From Eriocheir sinensis (Eukaryota > Arthropoda > Malacostraca > Decapoda > Varunidae): a stretch of 64,000 bases of DNA. The stretch is taken from positions 18,492,098 through 18,556,097 of the forward strand of contig NC_066509.1 of assembly GCF_024679095.1 (NCBI RefSeq), read 5' to 3'. The notes beneath the pieces are model-generated. The model saw only the letters and a program-made list of their open reading frames with translations, was not told the origin of the DNA and ran no database searches. Of the stretch, positions 21,111 to 33,165 are shown piece by piece (the stretch's first letter is position 1; each line of letters opens with the position of its first letter). The position numbers and the translations under genes were made by a program.

Positions 21111-22531
21111 TTAATTATTCTGGTAGAGGAGGACACCCAGAGCGTACCTCATCACTTTGTTTTGAATTTTCTGTTTTGTTTTGAATTTTTCTAGAGTTCC
21201 AAAAGATGATTTAGAGAGATGACTGAGGGCAGGGGAGAGGTAGTCTATAACTAAGCATATGAATACAATGTAGATGGTTCTTGCCACGGGGCTGCAGATC
21301 CCGGCAGCGTTGTTTGTGAGCCATTTGAAGTGGGCGAAGCGATGCTCCAGCTGGTGTAGGAGATCTCGGATGATGGGGTGAACGCGCTGACGCGCAGGTA
21401 TAGCTTGGGTGATCCGCACAGGCGTTCCTAGGTACAAGTACTGTGTGCAAAGTGGGATGGCGTTATTTCAGCAGGGAAATCCGGGAGTGTTCTGGGGTTC
21501 CGAGTAGAAAAGATTCTACTTTTCTCTGGGGAGAGAATGAGGCCACACATGGAAGACGACTCATAGAACGACTGAAGGGAGTTTGAAGATTGACAGCAGA
21601 GTTGGAGTGGATACAAATATCATCAACACAGCAGGTAACAGTCGTCCCAGGAGTGTCGGGAAGAAGAGTGAGTAAGCGGTGCATAAGGACATTGAACAGG
21701 AACGGACTTAGAACAGCACCATGCGGAGTCCCATGCTCGAAGTCCTTGGAGGAGTTACAAGCCCCCTTCATTAAAAAGCACACGCGAAGTTATGTTACGG
21801 AGGTAGCCACTGATCCACTTCAGGAGATTCCCACTGACACCAAATTCCGCCAGCTGATGAAGGATAACGGCTCTGTTGGCAACATGAAAAGCGCTCTTGA
21901 GGATCAAGAAACGCTACCACACTCGTGGGGAGAGGCGGTATACAAATCCATCAGACAAGTGGTGCGTACTTCTCTGTGGCAGGAAACCATACAATCTGGG
22001 AGACAACATCCCCAGCCGGAACATGGGTGGAGACAGGTGAGAAAGATTCGCTCCAAGCACTTTACAGAAGCAGGAAGTGAGTGAAATTGGTCTGAACTTA
22101 TCAGTGCCAAGTTTGGGGATCAGCACAATCGTGCTGCAGGTCAGGCAGGAGGCACGTATCCCCTGCGGAAGCAGAAGATTGAAGAGCTGCAACAAAAAGG
22201 GATTGCCTGGGACCTTCAGGAGTAAGCGTTGGACTGGTAGAGTAATTCCGTCGTTCCAGGGGCTGTTGCCTTACTCCTGAGTGGAGCACGTCGTAGTTCG
22301 TCCTCAGTGATCAGCACGTCGTCATCTTCATCCGCCTGCAATAACGCAGCCATCAGACGCAAAAAGCGAACATTGTTGTGTGAAAGTGCCTTTTGTATAT
22401 GGGCAGGAAAGATTGCGTGCTTGTGCTTGCTCAGACCAAGTATTACTCAAATCCTCTGCATATTCGGCTGGATTGTGGTGGAGAACGCTGGGAGGTTTCC
22501 TCTTGATGACTCTGTTTATCAGATGCCACAT
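21111..22531 (-). pseudogene. I-like LINE reverse transcriptase
   Basis: RT motifs in order: IPKLGTDKFRPISLTSCFCK near 22.1 kb, GTPHGAVLSPFLFNVLMHRL near 21.7 kb (the usual Q of PQG is H), and TCCVDDICIHS near 21.62 kb, where the tyrosine of YxDD is cysteine. The thumb and connection (ALGVLLYQNN) ends near 21.1 kb. Frames are broken. The two aspartates remain but the box is not canonical, so the enzyme would be dead. Confidence 0.8.
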
Positions 22532-22849
22532 GGATCAGGGGCTTGTCTGGTGATTGGTGCTGTCATTATTTCCTCAAAAAAGTCAAGTAGAGGCGCACTG
22601 CTGAAGGGCGATGAGTTGTCCCGTGACGTCTGGTACTGGTGTGAGATGAGCAGGTGTCGATTTGCGCTTTGAAGAGCGAAGCCCAGCGTCTGCTGCCGTC
22701 CTCTCACGCTTGGACAATACGACGATCTAACGTTCAAGCATGTCACTACAGGGCGACGTTGTATTTGAGGCCTGACAACATAACGGCTGTAAGTCGCCCA
22801 TGCTAGCTTTACCAGGGAGTTATACAAGTTGTCAGGTGAAAAGGAAGTC

Positions 22850-23600
22850 AAAGGTGGGAAGAAAGCTTGAGATGTATGAGATGTACGATATGGGACAGTA
22901 CTTGGGAGGATTGAGATGCGGGTGAGATGGTGAAGGAGGTGGAGGGCGGGCCGGAAGGGAATACTGCAGACTGAAGGCCAACATGGTCGGAGAAAGAGAG
23001 AAGGAATGGAGTGGCGCTGACACAAGACCACAAGGACACAAGGCCACAAGGCCAGATGTTAGGATGTGATCCAGCGTGCCCCCACGAGCGATGTGTGGCT
23101 CCGCCAGTCGCTCTACCTGCAGCAGGTGAGGCAGTAGCGGCGGATGTGGTTGAGCAGAGGCAAGCCCGCTACGGTTGCGAAGGAACAGGAGAAGCATCAC
23201 CAAGAGCCGGATGACGAAGCGTTAAAATCCCACATGCCAGATCATTCTCCAGTCTGTAGGTGTCGGAAGGGCTGGGAGATTAATCACGCCTGGGGCAGAG
23301 AACACGTTGCACAGTCGGAGTTTGGCCTCTCCACAGTGATCTCAAATAGCTGAAAGGTCATATCAGCGTGTGTGGAGCAACAGAGCTTGCTTGGTTACAA
23401 AGGAATGAATGTAGGCAATGAGGCCATTCTGGCATGGTGTACCCCGGTACCAAACAATCAGCCAGAAAGCAGGAAACCCTTCCTGGGCAGAGCACACCAC
23501 CGACAAAAGCTTCTTGAACAAATATGACCTGTGGGTCATGGCGGAAGACAATAGGTCCTTAGTGCAGTGAGTTTGGAGTTATGTCTGAGGATCGAAGGCA
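22850..23600 (-). pseudogene. I-like LINE endonuclease region
   Basis: Broken minus-strand reading with blocks GTPCQNGLIAYIHSF, GGATHRSWGHAGS- and an FLLSFSDHVG-like SDH ending, in the order of an APE-type endonuclease between ORF1 and RT. Several frames are needed to follow it. The position supports the call more than the residues do. Confidence 0.55.
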
Positions 23601-23829
23601 TTCCATGATACAGCATGAAGCGGCATGGGACTAGCGTGGTTTACCCTTAGATTTGAAGGAGGCAGAGGGAGGGACGGAGTTTGGGGGTGGGCGCATTGCC
23701 GGGGGAGGAAGCAGAGGTGGGGGGGGTCTTGGACAGCGCGAGTGCACCCAGCCTCTCAAGGCGGAGGCAACTATATCGAGTTTCTCAGCGAGTGTCGTGA
23801 CAGAGGCGATGACAACCTGGTGTGACTCG

Positions 23830-25036
23830 ATTAGGGTAAGTAAGGGTACTTGCGGTAAGCAGTTTGCTGGGTGACCAGGCTGTCAATACCGGCATCTGGC
23901 ATCAAAACAGGCCTAGAGAGCTGTACAGCGCGATTCAAACAGCGACAGCTTGACGAAAGAAACAACGACTTCAGCAGAGTCAGATGGGACCAAGGAGGGA
24001 AGGTGAGGTGGCGGGTGATGGCGGTGGTGGTGGCGCGGCGGCACAACACAGTGAGCTGGGGCGTGGGGGACCCAAAAGCTTGGCGAAGCCATGCCAGACG
24101 TTGACTCCTGGAATGTTACATCGTGGGCACTTTCATGTCAGTGTGTCTGGCGCAGGCGGGGAGGGAAGATTGACGTAGAGCGGCGCCAGCATGCCGTGTA
24201 GAGTGGGGATGGAGGGCGTACAGGCAGGAACGGCTGGCATGGCGGAGGCAGCGCCCACGCACACTTCTCCCGGGGGCAAAGCAGTACCGTGATATATGTC
24301 CGATACCCCAGCACTTGAAGCAGCAAGGGCTGCTCTCGTCCTTCATCCTCCGCAGCTCACAGGGTGCAGGAAGCAGGGAGAAACTGAAGCTGACATCTGG
24401 TGGGGGTGGGTCTTGGGCTCCATGTGACAACTAGCCGGTTGATGGGTGTCAATTTGATGAAAAGTGACGAACAGTCTTTCAACCGAGTCCTGAACATCGA
24501 GGAACAAGACGAGGAACTCCCATTCGTGACCCTGTGAATGATGTCTTCACGTCGTCGTGCATTATAGACAAAACGGGAGTAACCGCAGCCATCTTGACTT
24601 CAGACAACTGCTCCGATCGAGGCCAGAAAACGTGTTGGTAACGTCAGACAGCCACCTGAAGCTACATTTTTCAACTGTTGGGACGTCTACTAAAGTGAAA
24701 CTTGACGTATTATTCGGTCATGGGGCCCAAAAAGCTGGAGGGACATTTGCTGGCTGAGGTGTCTTTTGAGGATAAAGGCAGGAGGGACTTTAAGGACTGC
24801 AGGGTGGTGTGTGGTTGGGCCTGGATGTTTTGGTAGCGCTAAGCGATGATTTGCTGTTGAGTGTCCGAGCCGTGGTCCATGGGGCGCTTGGAAGGGAGAG
24901 AGGCCAGGGAGACATGGTTGGGCGATGCAGCATAGGAGGATCACATCGTGTGTCAAAGGCCAGAAGTGGAGGCAGTGTTCTTCAGACATGGCATCCTCAT
25001 CATGAGTGCCAAGTCTCTTTCAGCCTCAGCGAGTGA
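23830..25036 (-). pseudogene. I-like LINE ORF1 (gag-type, CCHC)
   Basis: The clearest part is at 24430-24116, with a zinc knuckle CFKCWGIGHISRYC (C-x2-C-x4-H-x4-C) near residue 37. Downstream is a second motif, CPRCNIPGVNVWHG, also seen as CPRCLQPGVNVWHGC in the relic at 36.1-36.7 kb. It is followed by proline- and serine-rich sequence and a stretch ending at 23830. Frames are broken in at least three places. In the family ORF1 coats the RNA. Confidence 0.7.
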
Positions 25037-25189
25037 TCGAGGTCCCAAATATTCCATATCGCCTCCGCGATGTGGAACAGTTCAGTGGTTGGCATCTTCC
25101 AGCAAGAGGGGTGAAGTGACGTGGAGCATGACGGAGTGAACGTCACACTCCAGTACTGCGCATGCAGTACTCCAGATCCTCTACACACA

Positions 25190-25679
<490 letters not shown>

Positions 25680-25680
25680 G

Positions 25681-25780
25681 NNNNNNNNNNNNNNNNNNNN
25701 NNNNNNNNNNNNNNNNNNNNNNNNNNNNNNNNNNNNNNNNNNNNNNNNNNNNNNNNNNNNNNNNNNNNNNNNNNNNNNNN
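25681..25780. other. Assembly gap (100 N)
   Basis: Exactly 100 N, a conventional placeholder. Its true size is unknown. It joins an (AT)n tract to the 3' side of a Gypsy integrase. Confidence 0.99.
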
Positions 25781-26613
25781 TCGGCAGCCACGCGTTTAAG
25801 CATTTTCTTAAGTGTGCCGTTAAAACGTTCACACAGTCCATTCCCCATGGGATGGTAGGGCGTGGTGCGTAACCCTTTGCACGCTAGCAGACGTAGTACT
25901 TCTTCCATCATCCCTGAGGCGAACTGAGTACCCCGATCACTCAGTATTTGTCTGGGTATACCTACTCGAAAAAATATAGTCATGAGAGCTTCAGCCACAG
26001 TTTGCGTTTCAATATTCTTCAGCGGCACCGCTTCCGCCCAACGCGTGGCAAAATTTACAAGCGTAAGAATGTACCGGGAGCCATCGCTGGCTCGGGGCTC
26101 GACCGGCCCCACCAAATCTACCGCTACTCTTTCAAAGGGAGAGTCAACAATGGGCAGTGACTGTAAGGGTGCAGGCCTTACCCTACCCCTATCTATAGTC
26201 TTTTGACACACATCGCACGACCTCACGAATCTAGCTACCTCCTGGCCTATCCCAGGCCAATAAAAATGTGCTTGTACGCGAGCGAGTGTCTTGGTTCTTG
26301 CCATGTGACCGCCTAGAGTAGTACTGTGACCTAACTTGAGGACAGCCCCTTTGTATCTCGCAGGCACAGCTAACTGCAATTTCCTTTCACCAGAGATAAT
26401 CTGCCTATATATCAAGCTACGCTGCTTGATAAAACTGACGCGGTTGTCTTTCAGCTGGATGACACTGTTTTCCTGCAAACGTTTGCGTACGCCGTGCAGA
26501 GTGTCGTCTCTCTCCACGACCTTCCTGACGTCCTCGCTGTTAGTTAGATTTCCAAGAGATGTAACCATGAGAGGCCTAACAGTACTCTTACGCTTAGCAG
26601 CTGCTCGGGTCAC
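25781..26613 (-). CDS. Ty3/Gypsy-type integrase, open frame, C-terminus in gap
   Basis: A single minus-strand frame is open from 26613 to the gap. The N-terminal HHCC zinc domain (GHSTTLGGH, then CDVC) is followed by an rve core with D at codon 26116-26118 (VAVDLVGP), D at 25936-25938 (SDRGTQF) and E at 25828-25830 (GLCERFNG). This gives D, about 60 residues, then D(35)E, the canonical retroviral spacing. All catalytic residues are present. The domain should insert element cDNA into the genome. It directly follows the protease region, with no RT between. The C-terminal part and anything downstream lie in the gap. Confidence 0.9.
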
Positions 26614-26960
26614 TACTGCTGCACCAATCTGAGGCTCACCTTCTCCTGTATCCTTTCACCTTCTCCAAAATCCTCTGGATCCAACACCGCGTTAGGTGTT
26701 TGAGTGACGGCATTTTTACTCACCCCGTTAGTAGCTCCGGGAATGTTGCCAATCACTAAATCACAGAGCGGTGTTTCGAGTGTCACCGCCATGATCCAGC
26801 CTGTGTAATAGGGTGACTTGACTTGTATCTTGACTTCAGGAGCTATCACTAGCGCGCTATTCAACAGCCATATTTTTTCTACGTTTGCCTGTGAATTCAT
26901 GGCTCCTAGCTAAGCTGTGCCTCAGTGTACAAATGGTAGAACCACTATCCCTCATCACCG
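26614..26960 (-). pseudogene. Gypsy aspartic protease and PR-IN linker
   Basis: On minus, an R-D-S-G active-site block near 26945 is followed after a frame change by KIQVKSPYYTGWIMAV and LVIGNIPGATN (ORF 26900-26613). This is the protease C-terminal half typical of this Gypsy group. A linker with VVTRAAAKR then leads one frame over into integrase. The frame changes could be decay or one programmed shift plus decay. Aspartic protease matures the Gag-Pol polyprotein. Confidence 0.75.
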
Positions 26961-27270
26961 TAACCTGTCGGTCTCCTACCCAACCTTTACTCAAATTCAA
27001 CCGCTCATCGTACTGATTTGTGGCGGTTCCGGCCACTAGTCATAGATTCTGCGCCTCATCGCGAGCTTGGCCGTTCACGGAAGGCACATGTGTGGGGAAC
27101 CCTGCTTTCTACCATAATTACCACGCTGCGGGGCACTTTCTTGTCTTACTGCAGCATTTTTGTGCCACTTATTACCCTGATACGGTCGCGACCCACAACT
27201 TCCAGTCTTCGGACGCGGTGCATAATGTTGGTTACTTTTGGCTGAAGGCCACGCTTGCCTCTTCAACCTA
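26961..27270 (-). pseudogene. Probable Gag C-terminal remnant of the same Gypsy
   Basis: A 63-codon minus-strand frame upstream of the protease is rich in K, R, Q and G (for example SCGSRPYQGNKWHKNAAVRQ) and ends in a CLP stop. The basic glycine-rich composition and position suggest the nucleocapsid end of Gag. No complete CCHC knuckle is visible. Confidence 0.45.
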
Positions 27271-27354
27271 CTCGTCCTCTTCTCTTTTCCATCCTCTCTT
27301 CCTTCTCTTCATCCATAGCAATTCCCTCCTCCTACTCCTCCTCCTCCTCCTCCT

Positions 27355-27660
27355 CCAATACCGACATCGGAAAGAGTTATTTCTCGAATAGAGTTGTTCG
27401 CCACTGGAACAGCCTTCCTGCAGAAGTGGTTAGCGCAGAGAGCGTCAACTCCTTCAAGAAACGCATTGATCGCCACTTTGCTGCATTGGGAGTGAGCTGA
27501 ACGTATCCAAGAGTAGGTACACAAGTGCTTTAATCCTTTCCTGCAAGCCACTCTTATGGCAAACGTATTGAATAAATCACTGAAAGCAGGCAGCCTAGTA
27601 AAGAGAAAACAGGCTTCCTGCTGCCTGCTAATCTATGTTTTCATGTTCCCCCCTCCTCCT
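27355..27660 (+). mobile_element. CR1-like LINE 3' fragment
   Basis: The plus-strand frame 27361-27500 reads SYFSNRVVRHWNSLPAEVV, then SFKKRIDRHF, the last ~45 residues of a CR1-type ORF2. The 3'UTR contains the pair gcaggcagc and gctgcctgc, a short hairpin, then 'atgttttcatgttcccc'. This is the hairpin-plus-tail architecture of the other CR1 ends. Confidence 0.75.
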
Positions 27661-28319
27661 CCTCTTCCTCCTCCACCACCCCCCCCCCCCCCCCCCCGTG
27701 TTATAACGTGCTCGTGGGTCGCATCTAATACCCTGATAGGCGATCAAACCCCTTATCTCAACCCCATTAGGTGGTAACGCTGCCCCATGAGTCAACCTGA
27801 GTAGCTCCCACTTCCCCCCCTTCCCCTCCCCCTTCCCCTTCCCCCTTCTCCTCCCCCTTCGCCCCTTCCCTCAACCGCCCATTCGCCTGACAGCCTCCCC
27901 GGAGGCCTCCCAACGCTGCCTTGATCTCCACATTTGCTCTCCACACTGTTAGCGGATTTAGTCTCATTGCTGGTCCCCACTTACCTCCCGTGCCCTAAAT
28001 ACCTCCCCTCCACTTGTAAGCAGCGGCCTTGTATCTCTACCTCACAACCTCCACTCATTATCTCTCTTACCTTGCCTTACCTTACCTTATCTTAACAATG
28101 TCTTTGTACTCTCCACCCCACAACCTCCACTAACTATCCATCTCCTACCTTGCCTAAAATTACCTTACCTTAACAGTGTCTTTGTACTCTCCACCCCACA
28201 ACCTCCACTAACTATCCATCTCTTACCTTGCCTAAAATTACCTTACCTCACCTCCCCTTACCTTACCTTACGTATCTTTCTTACCTATCTCCACTGGCCT
28301 CCACTTGACATCCCTATCT
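27661..28319. repeat. C-rich tract and ~79-bp tandem repeat
   Basis: 27650-27700 is poly-C/CCT and 27800-27870 is C/T-rich. From about 28030 to 28260 the unit containing 'ccaccccacaacctccacta' and 'taccttgcctaaaattacc' repeats about 2.5 times with period near 79. CCTTA motifs continue to 28275. Confidence 0.85.
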
Positions 28320-29703
28320 TAAGGCGGCTTTACACATGGCAATTCGCGGCTGGCAATACAGGCGCGACGTGCTGCCGGCAGCATTTTGGGTCAGGGTCTG
28401 GGTCTGGGAGTTCTTCTCGCTGCAAGTTCTCTGCAGCTGAGCGTGTCCGTCTTGTATTGCCGACTGGCGGCTGGGTAAACATGTTGGGGCCAATAAAACA
28501 AGAAATAACAGGTGCAGATACTATATTAGGCTAATGGACCAAACTCATTGTGGTTTTAAGATATGGTTGTAGCCTTTTGGGGTGTCTGGGATGAATTCAT
28601 GCATTTGCATTTGCTGGTTAATTGTAGGTGAAATACAATGAATCGCAATCTCAATCATCAGAAACCTATAACAGACAATGTCTCACGGCACAAATGGACC
28701 GAATTGGCTATCCGGCGGCGGCTCGGAGACAAGTACTGTTTTGACTTAACTCGGTTCCTCTTTTGTATTTCGGGAAAAAAATAATACTGGCTGTCGTTTG
28801 GAGCAGGTACCAGACGTGGTACCTGCTGGTAGAAAAAAAAAATGTATCTACCCTTTGCTGGTAAGGTTTTAAGGTTTGCGTCTGTGTTTGGTGTGTGTGA
28901 CCACTGAGGGGCCAATGTGCCACGGGCCGCAGTCTCCTGAGCGGCCCAAACAGGCAAAACACAGCTTGGGAGGTTTCGTATTTTTTCGCCTTAGGGCTTT
29001 ATTTTGCTCTCCAGCAGCTTAAGAGTGATTTAACTTGCTGTTAAATAATTGTTAGTAGCTATTTTGACTTCTGGTCTTAAGATAAGTGTTTACGGACACC
29101 TTCTCGCTGGAGAGGGCGTCTTGTAAATCACTTATCTTTAGACCAAAGTCAAAATAGCTACAGGTACTTAAACTAACAACTATTTAACAGCAAATTAAAT
29201 TATTCTTAAGCTGCTGGAGAGCAAAATAAGGCTAAGGGCGAAAAAATACGAAACCTCCCAGCTGTGTTTTGCCTGTTTGGGCCGCTCAAGAGACTGCGGC
29301 CCCACAGTGGTTACACACACCACAGACGCAAACCTTAAAGCCTTACCAGCAAAGGGTAAATACTTTTTTTTCCCTTCCATTTGGCCCCAAACGACAGCCA
29401 GTATTATTTTTTTCCGAAATAGAAAAGAGGAACCGAGTTAAGTCAAAACAGTACTTGTCTCCGAGTCGCCGCCGGATAGCCAATACGGCCCATTGGGGAC
29501 CTGGCACCCAAATGCCCACACCATAATTAACCGCCAACCTAATCGTATGAGGCATTCTAGATTACTTGATGATTGGAGTGAACTATGGGGCGGCTCCTCC
29601 CACGTGTGAAGATACTTGCTCCCGAGAGCACCCAGCCGGTCTAGTCGCTAGATCGTCGCGGCTGTATTGCCGGCCAGGAATTGCCAGGTGTAGAGCCGCG
29701 TTT
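28320..29703. mobile_element. Foldback DNA element with long palindrome
   Basis: The ends are inverted repeats: 'aaggcggctttacacatggc' at 28321 and the complement of 'gccaggtgtagagccgcgtt' at 29683-29702, extending through 'aattc' and 'ggcaatacag' to about 45 bp. Inside, 28701-29110 and 29111-29492 are reverse complements of each other for nearly 400 bp per arm with almost no spacer. No transposase ORF is seen. The flanks share 'ccttacctta' and 'tatctttct' sequence. A foldback or MITE-type transposon is the best reading. Confidence 0.85.
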
Positions 29704-29704
29704 A

Positions 29705-30100
29705 CCTTACCTTATCTTTCTGACTTATCTCCATTCTCCAATGGCGTCCACTTGGTACCTCTCATTGATCTTTTTTTTTTCTCCTTTCCATCCTCCTCCT
29801 CCTCCTCCCACACTTGCTAGTCCACAACTGCTTCCACCACCTATTTATTTTCTCCAGGACCTCCACTAGCCATATTTCTATTACTTCCCACGTCTTCACT
29901 ACTTCCACTTCTTTTTCTTCATCAGTTTCCTTCAACTAATATCCTTTTTCCACACCACCTTCCTCCATCTGCTACCACTACAACCACTCAATCTCCTCCT
30001 CCTCCTCCTCCTCCTCCTCCTTCCCCACAGGTCAGGATACACACACTGTTACTGCGAACTAATCAACAAGACCCAAATTATGATCGGACTCAGCCATTTA
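29705..30100. other. Pyrimidine-rich sequence, no gene
   Basis: C/T-rich, with a T run at 29771, (TCC)n at 29791-29808 and (CTC)n at 29994-30020. Nothing coding is recognised. Confidence 0.7.
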
Positions 30101-30111
30101 ACGTGTGTGTT

Positions 30112-30154
<43 letters not shown>

Positions 30155-30200
30155 CTACCACGACCCACCAGTTGATTTGCACAATGAAAATGTATGTTGC

Positions 30201-30286
<86 letters not shown>

Positions 30287-30329
30287 TGTGTTGCTGCAGT
30301 CAATACAACGCCGATTTTTTTAGAAACGT

Positions 30330-30421
<92 letters not shown>
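30112..30421. repeat. Microsatellites (GT)n, (GA)n, (CA)n
   Basis: (GT)n at 30115-30151, (GA)n at 30203-30281 and (CA)n at 30331-30421, separated by short unique spacers. GT and CA arrays on one strand could pair. Confidence 0.96.
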
Positions 30422-30423
<2 letters not shown>

Positions 30424-30429
30424 TTGTCC

Positions 30430-30661
30430 AATTAGAGCCACTTCATCCGTCTCTCGAGGTGTAGGTGTGTGTTTGATTAGACAGATAGGTGTAGTGGCAG
30501 GAAGACGGGCAGGTAAGATGGATAATAACTAGACGAGCAATTAGACAGACAGGTACACACGCACGAACACGAACAAGATCGACGAGAAAGGGGCAAAGGA
30601 AGAAAAAGAAGAAAGAGGAAGAAGTTATACGGTATATAGATGAGTAATTTTGATGATAAAG
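30430..30661. other. Unassigned
   Basis: Purine-rich, with degenerate 'agacagac' motifs. No coding or repeat family is recognised. Confidence 0.4.
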
Positions 30662-32032
30662 ATTGGTGAGAAGGGAGGACATACATAGGAATACATAGGA
30701 AAAAGAGACACCAGAAGACCTGGCGGTCTATGGCGAGGGTGTTTGTTCACTACTGTTACTACTAGTAATCTACGTGTGGTAGGACAGGATAGAATAGATG
30801 AAGGCTCCTCCCCACCCACCTCTCCCTCCGGCAACGTGCCGGTAGGAAATAGTTAGAAGAGAACACCATGTGCCTTTAAGGAAGAAAGGGACATGGAAAT
30901 TTTACAGTAAAGAGAGAAATAAGATGAAATTACTACCCTTAACTTACGCTACTAGTGACCTAAGCTGTGGGGGAAATTATTAAGTCGTCAGGTTGGCGAC
31001 GTGCTGCAGTGTGCCTGAAACATACGAAAAGGGTTAGTCAAATCTTATATCCCTGAAGTACTTATCCAATAAAGACTTGAAGATTTTGAGACTCTGTGCG
31101 CTAACTACTGACGGTGGAAGTCTATTCCAGTGATCGACGACTCTATTATTGAAATAACTTCTGCACGCCAATGTGTTACATCTGGTTCCCTTTAACTTCA
31201 TACCGTTGCTGCGTGTTATTGTGTTGGGGTCTCTCTGAAATAGACTTTATGGGTTAATGTTTTCGGATCAATTAAGGATTTTGAGCACTTCGATTAAGTC
31301 CTCTCTTACCCTTCGCGTTTTTAAGGTAAACATATATAAACGCTTTAAACGCTCGTCATACGGCAAGTTTGATATAATTCGGTGACCTGAACTGGACGGC
31401 GTATTCTAGATGTGGTATTACAAATGCTGAATATAATCTCTTCATAAGTTCGGGTGATTTATAGTCAAAGTTTCTTGAGATTAGTCCTAACATCATATTG
31501 GCTTTTTTTACTCGCCGCAGTACATTGATCACTCATTTTAAGAGTGTTACTGATAATTACACCAAGATCTTTTTCTTGTTTTACTTCGTTGAGCTCATGT
31601 CCTTGAATCTGATATTTAAGTTAGGATTCTTTTCACCTATGTGCATTACTTTACATTTATCTAAGTTGAAACACATTTGCCACTTGTCGGTCCAATCGGC
31701 AAGTCTTATTAAGTCTGATTGAATATCCTCACAATTTTTACTGTTCGTTACCGTACCTCCTAATTTGGTGTCATCGGCGAATTTGGCTACTTTTGATAGG
31801 ACATCAGTCTCTAATCGTTCACGTAAATTATGAATAATGTTGGCCCCACGACCGATCCTTGTGGCACGCCACTGGTTACGGGTTGGCAATCGGATGCTTC
31901 ACCATTGAGAACTACACGCTGTTGTCTATCTGTGAGCCAGTCATGAATTCATGCGCACAGATGGTAATTTATACCGTGGAAACGCAGTATTGAAATAAGC
32001 CTAACGTGGGGAACTTTATCGAACGCTTTCTA
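30662..32032 (-). mobile_element. CR1-like LINE, 5'-truncated, 3' end complete
   Basis: Minus-strand copy of the family at 51-55 kb. It runs from RT (VAKFADDTKLGGTV and LDKCKVMHIGEKNPN blocks at 31.9-31.6 kb) through the C-terminus to a ~350-bp 3'UTR ending in 10-bp units (ctatgtattc) at 30680-30662. Frameshifts are present near 31.36 and 31.25 kb. The 3'UTR segment matches 55379-55611 plus 55981-56050. The 5' truncation is at about 32032 within RT. Confidence 0.85.
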
Positions 32033-32519
32033 TATGGCACATAAACAATATATGAGTAACGTAAAACATGTTGAGATGGAATATGAGAAAATCAGAAACT
32101 CGTGCTAGAAGAAATATTCAATTAATAGATAGGGTTAAACAATCGCATAGGTATATAAGTATCTGAATAGAGCTTCGGCAAAATAGGCAGAACTGAATAG
32201 CGTGTTTTCCAAAGAAACGTATGGCCCGCTATATTGGGCGTTACTTATTTATTCTAGTTTTTTATAGGATCATATCAAGAATAGGCCGAGGGAGCAGGGT
32301 ATCTCTTGTAGCACCCACCCGCTGCTGAGGGAGACGAGGCGTGTGGTGGGAGAAACGATGTGCAGGTGAGTTTGTAGAAAGTCAGATAAGATGAGGAACT
32401 AATGGGGGGAGGGAGAAAGGAAAAGGTCAGTAAATCAAGACTAATAAAGATACGTATATACACAGCTTGAAAGATAAACTCTGAAAAATATAACGTTGGG
32501 TCACTTGAATCATTTATGG
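32033..32519. other. Unassigned
   Basis: Unique-looking sequence with no recognised gene, repeat or RNA. Confidence 0.4.
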
Positions 32520-32815
32520 CTGTAAAAAAGAAAAAAAGTAAGGGAAGGACTTTTTACTAGAAAAAAAGTAGGAGTAAAAGTTATAGTAAAAAAGTAAACC
32601 TAGAGTAAAGTTAAATTGAAAAAAGTTGAAAAAAAGGTTAAACTTTATCACTGTAAATATTGAAGAAAAAAAATAGAAGAAAAGAAGAAAGACACTATAA
32701 AAAGAAAAGTAAAAAAAATGAGAAAGGGAAGAAAACTTTCACAAAAAATATAAGAAAAAGTAAATAAAGAAAGGTAGAAAATGTCAGTAACAAGAAAATA
32801 AAAGAAAAAAGGCCA
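32520..32815. repeat. A-rich low-complexity tract
   Basis: Irregular 'aaaaaagtaa' and 'gaaaagaaga' runs for about 290 bp. Confidence 0.85.
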
Positions 32816-33165
32816 ATCAGCCCGAGGTGGCCCTTGTCCCTCGATCCTGCAGCAAAGAAAGGAATTTGTGTTGCTTTATTGAATTAGTGGATTACTCCCC
32901 CCTTTTCCTCTTCCTCCTCCCCCTCGTGCCCTTTCCACATATAACACCCACGAACTTTCTCTCTCCCCATCCTCTCCCTTCTACCCACGCAACTTTTTTT
33001 CCTTTCTCTTCCTTTCCACTTTCCTCTCGAAATTATGTCTCCCAAATTTGATCACCTTTGTTGACTTTCTTCAACCACAGATTGCTCCTATCTTGTTCCC
33101 AATCGCGTATCTTCCTCCTCCTCCTCCTCCTCCTCCTCCTCCTCCCCCTCCTCCTCCTTCTCCTC
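32816..33165. other. Pyrimidine-rich sequence ending in (CTC)n
   Basis: C/T-rich from 32895; (CTC)n at 33112-33165. A ~65-bp unit containing 'cagtgtcagaaaaagtaata' is then tandemly duplicated across 33150-33265, carrying the start of a CR1 fragment with it. Confidence 0.7.

Larger units (their letters stand above)
18606..25140 (-). mobile_element. I-like LINE with RNase H, degraded
   Basis: Minus-strand order from 25140 downward: gag-type ORF1 with zinc knuckle, endonuclease, RT, connection, RNase H and a C-terminal cysteine/histidine region, ending near an AATAAA-like and A-rich 3' end at about 18610-18640. RNase H in a non-LTR element points to the I group (I, LOA, Nimb and relatives). Many frameshifts are present and the catalytic YxDD box is altered. 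About 1.1 kb (19.6-20.7 kb) between RT and RNase H does not read as LINE. Confidence 0.8.
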
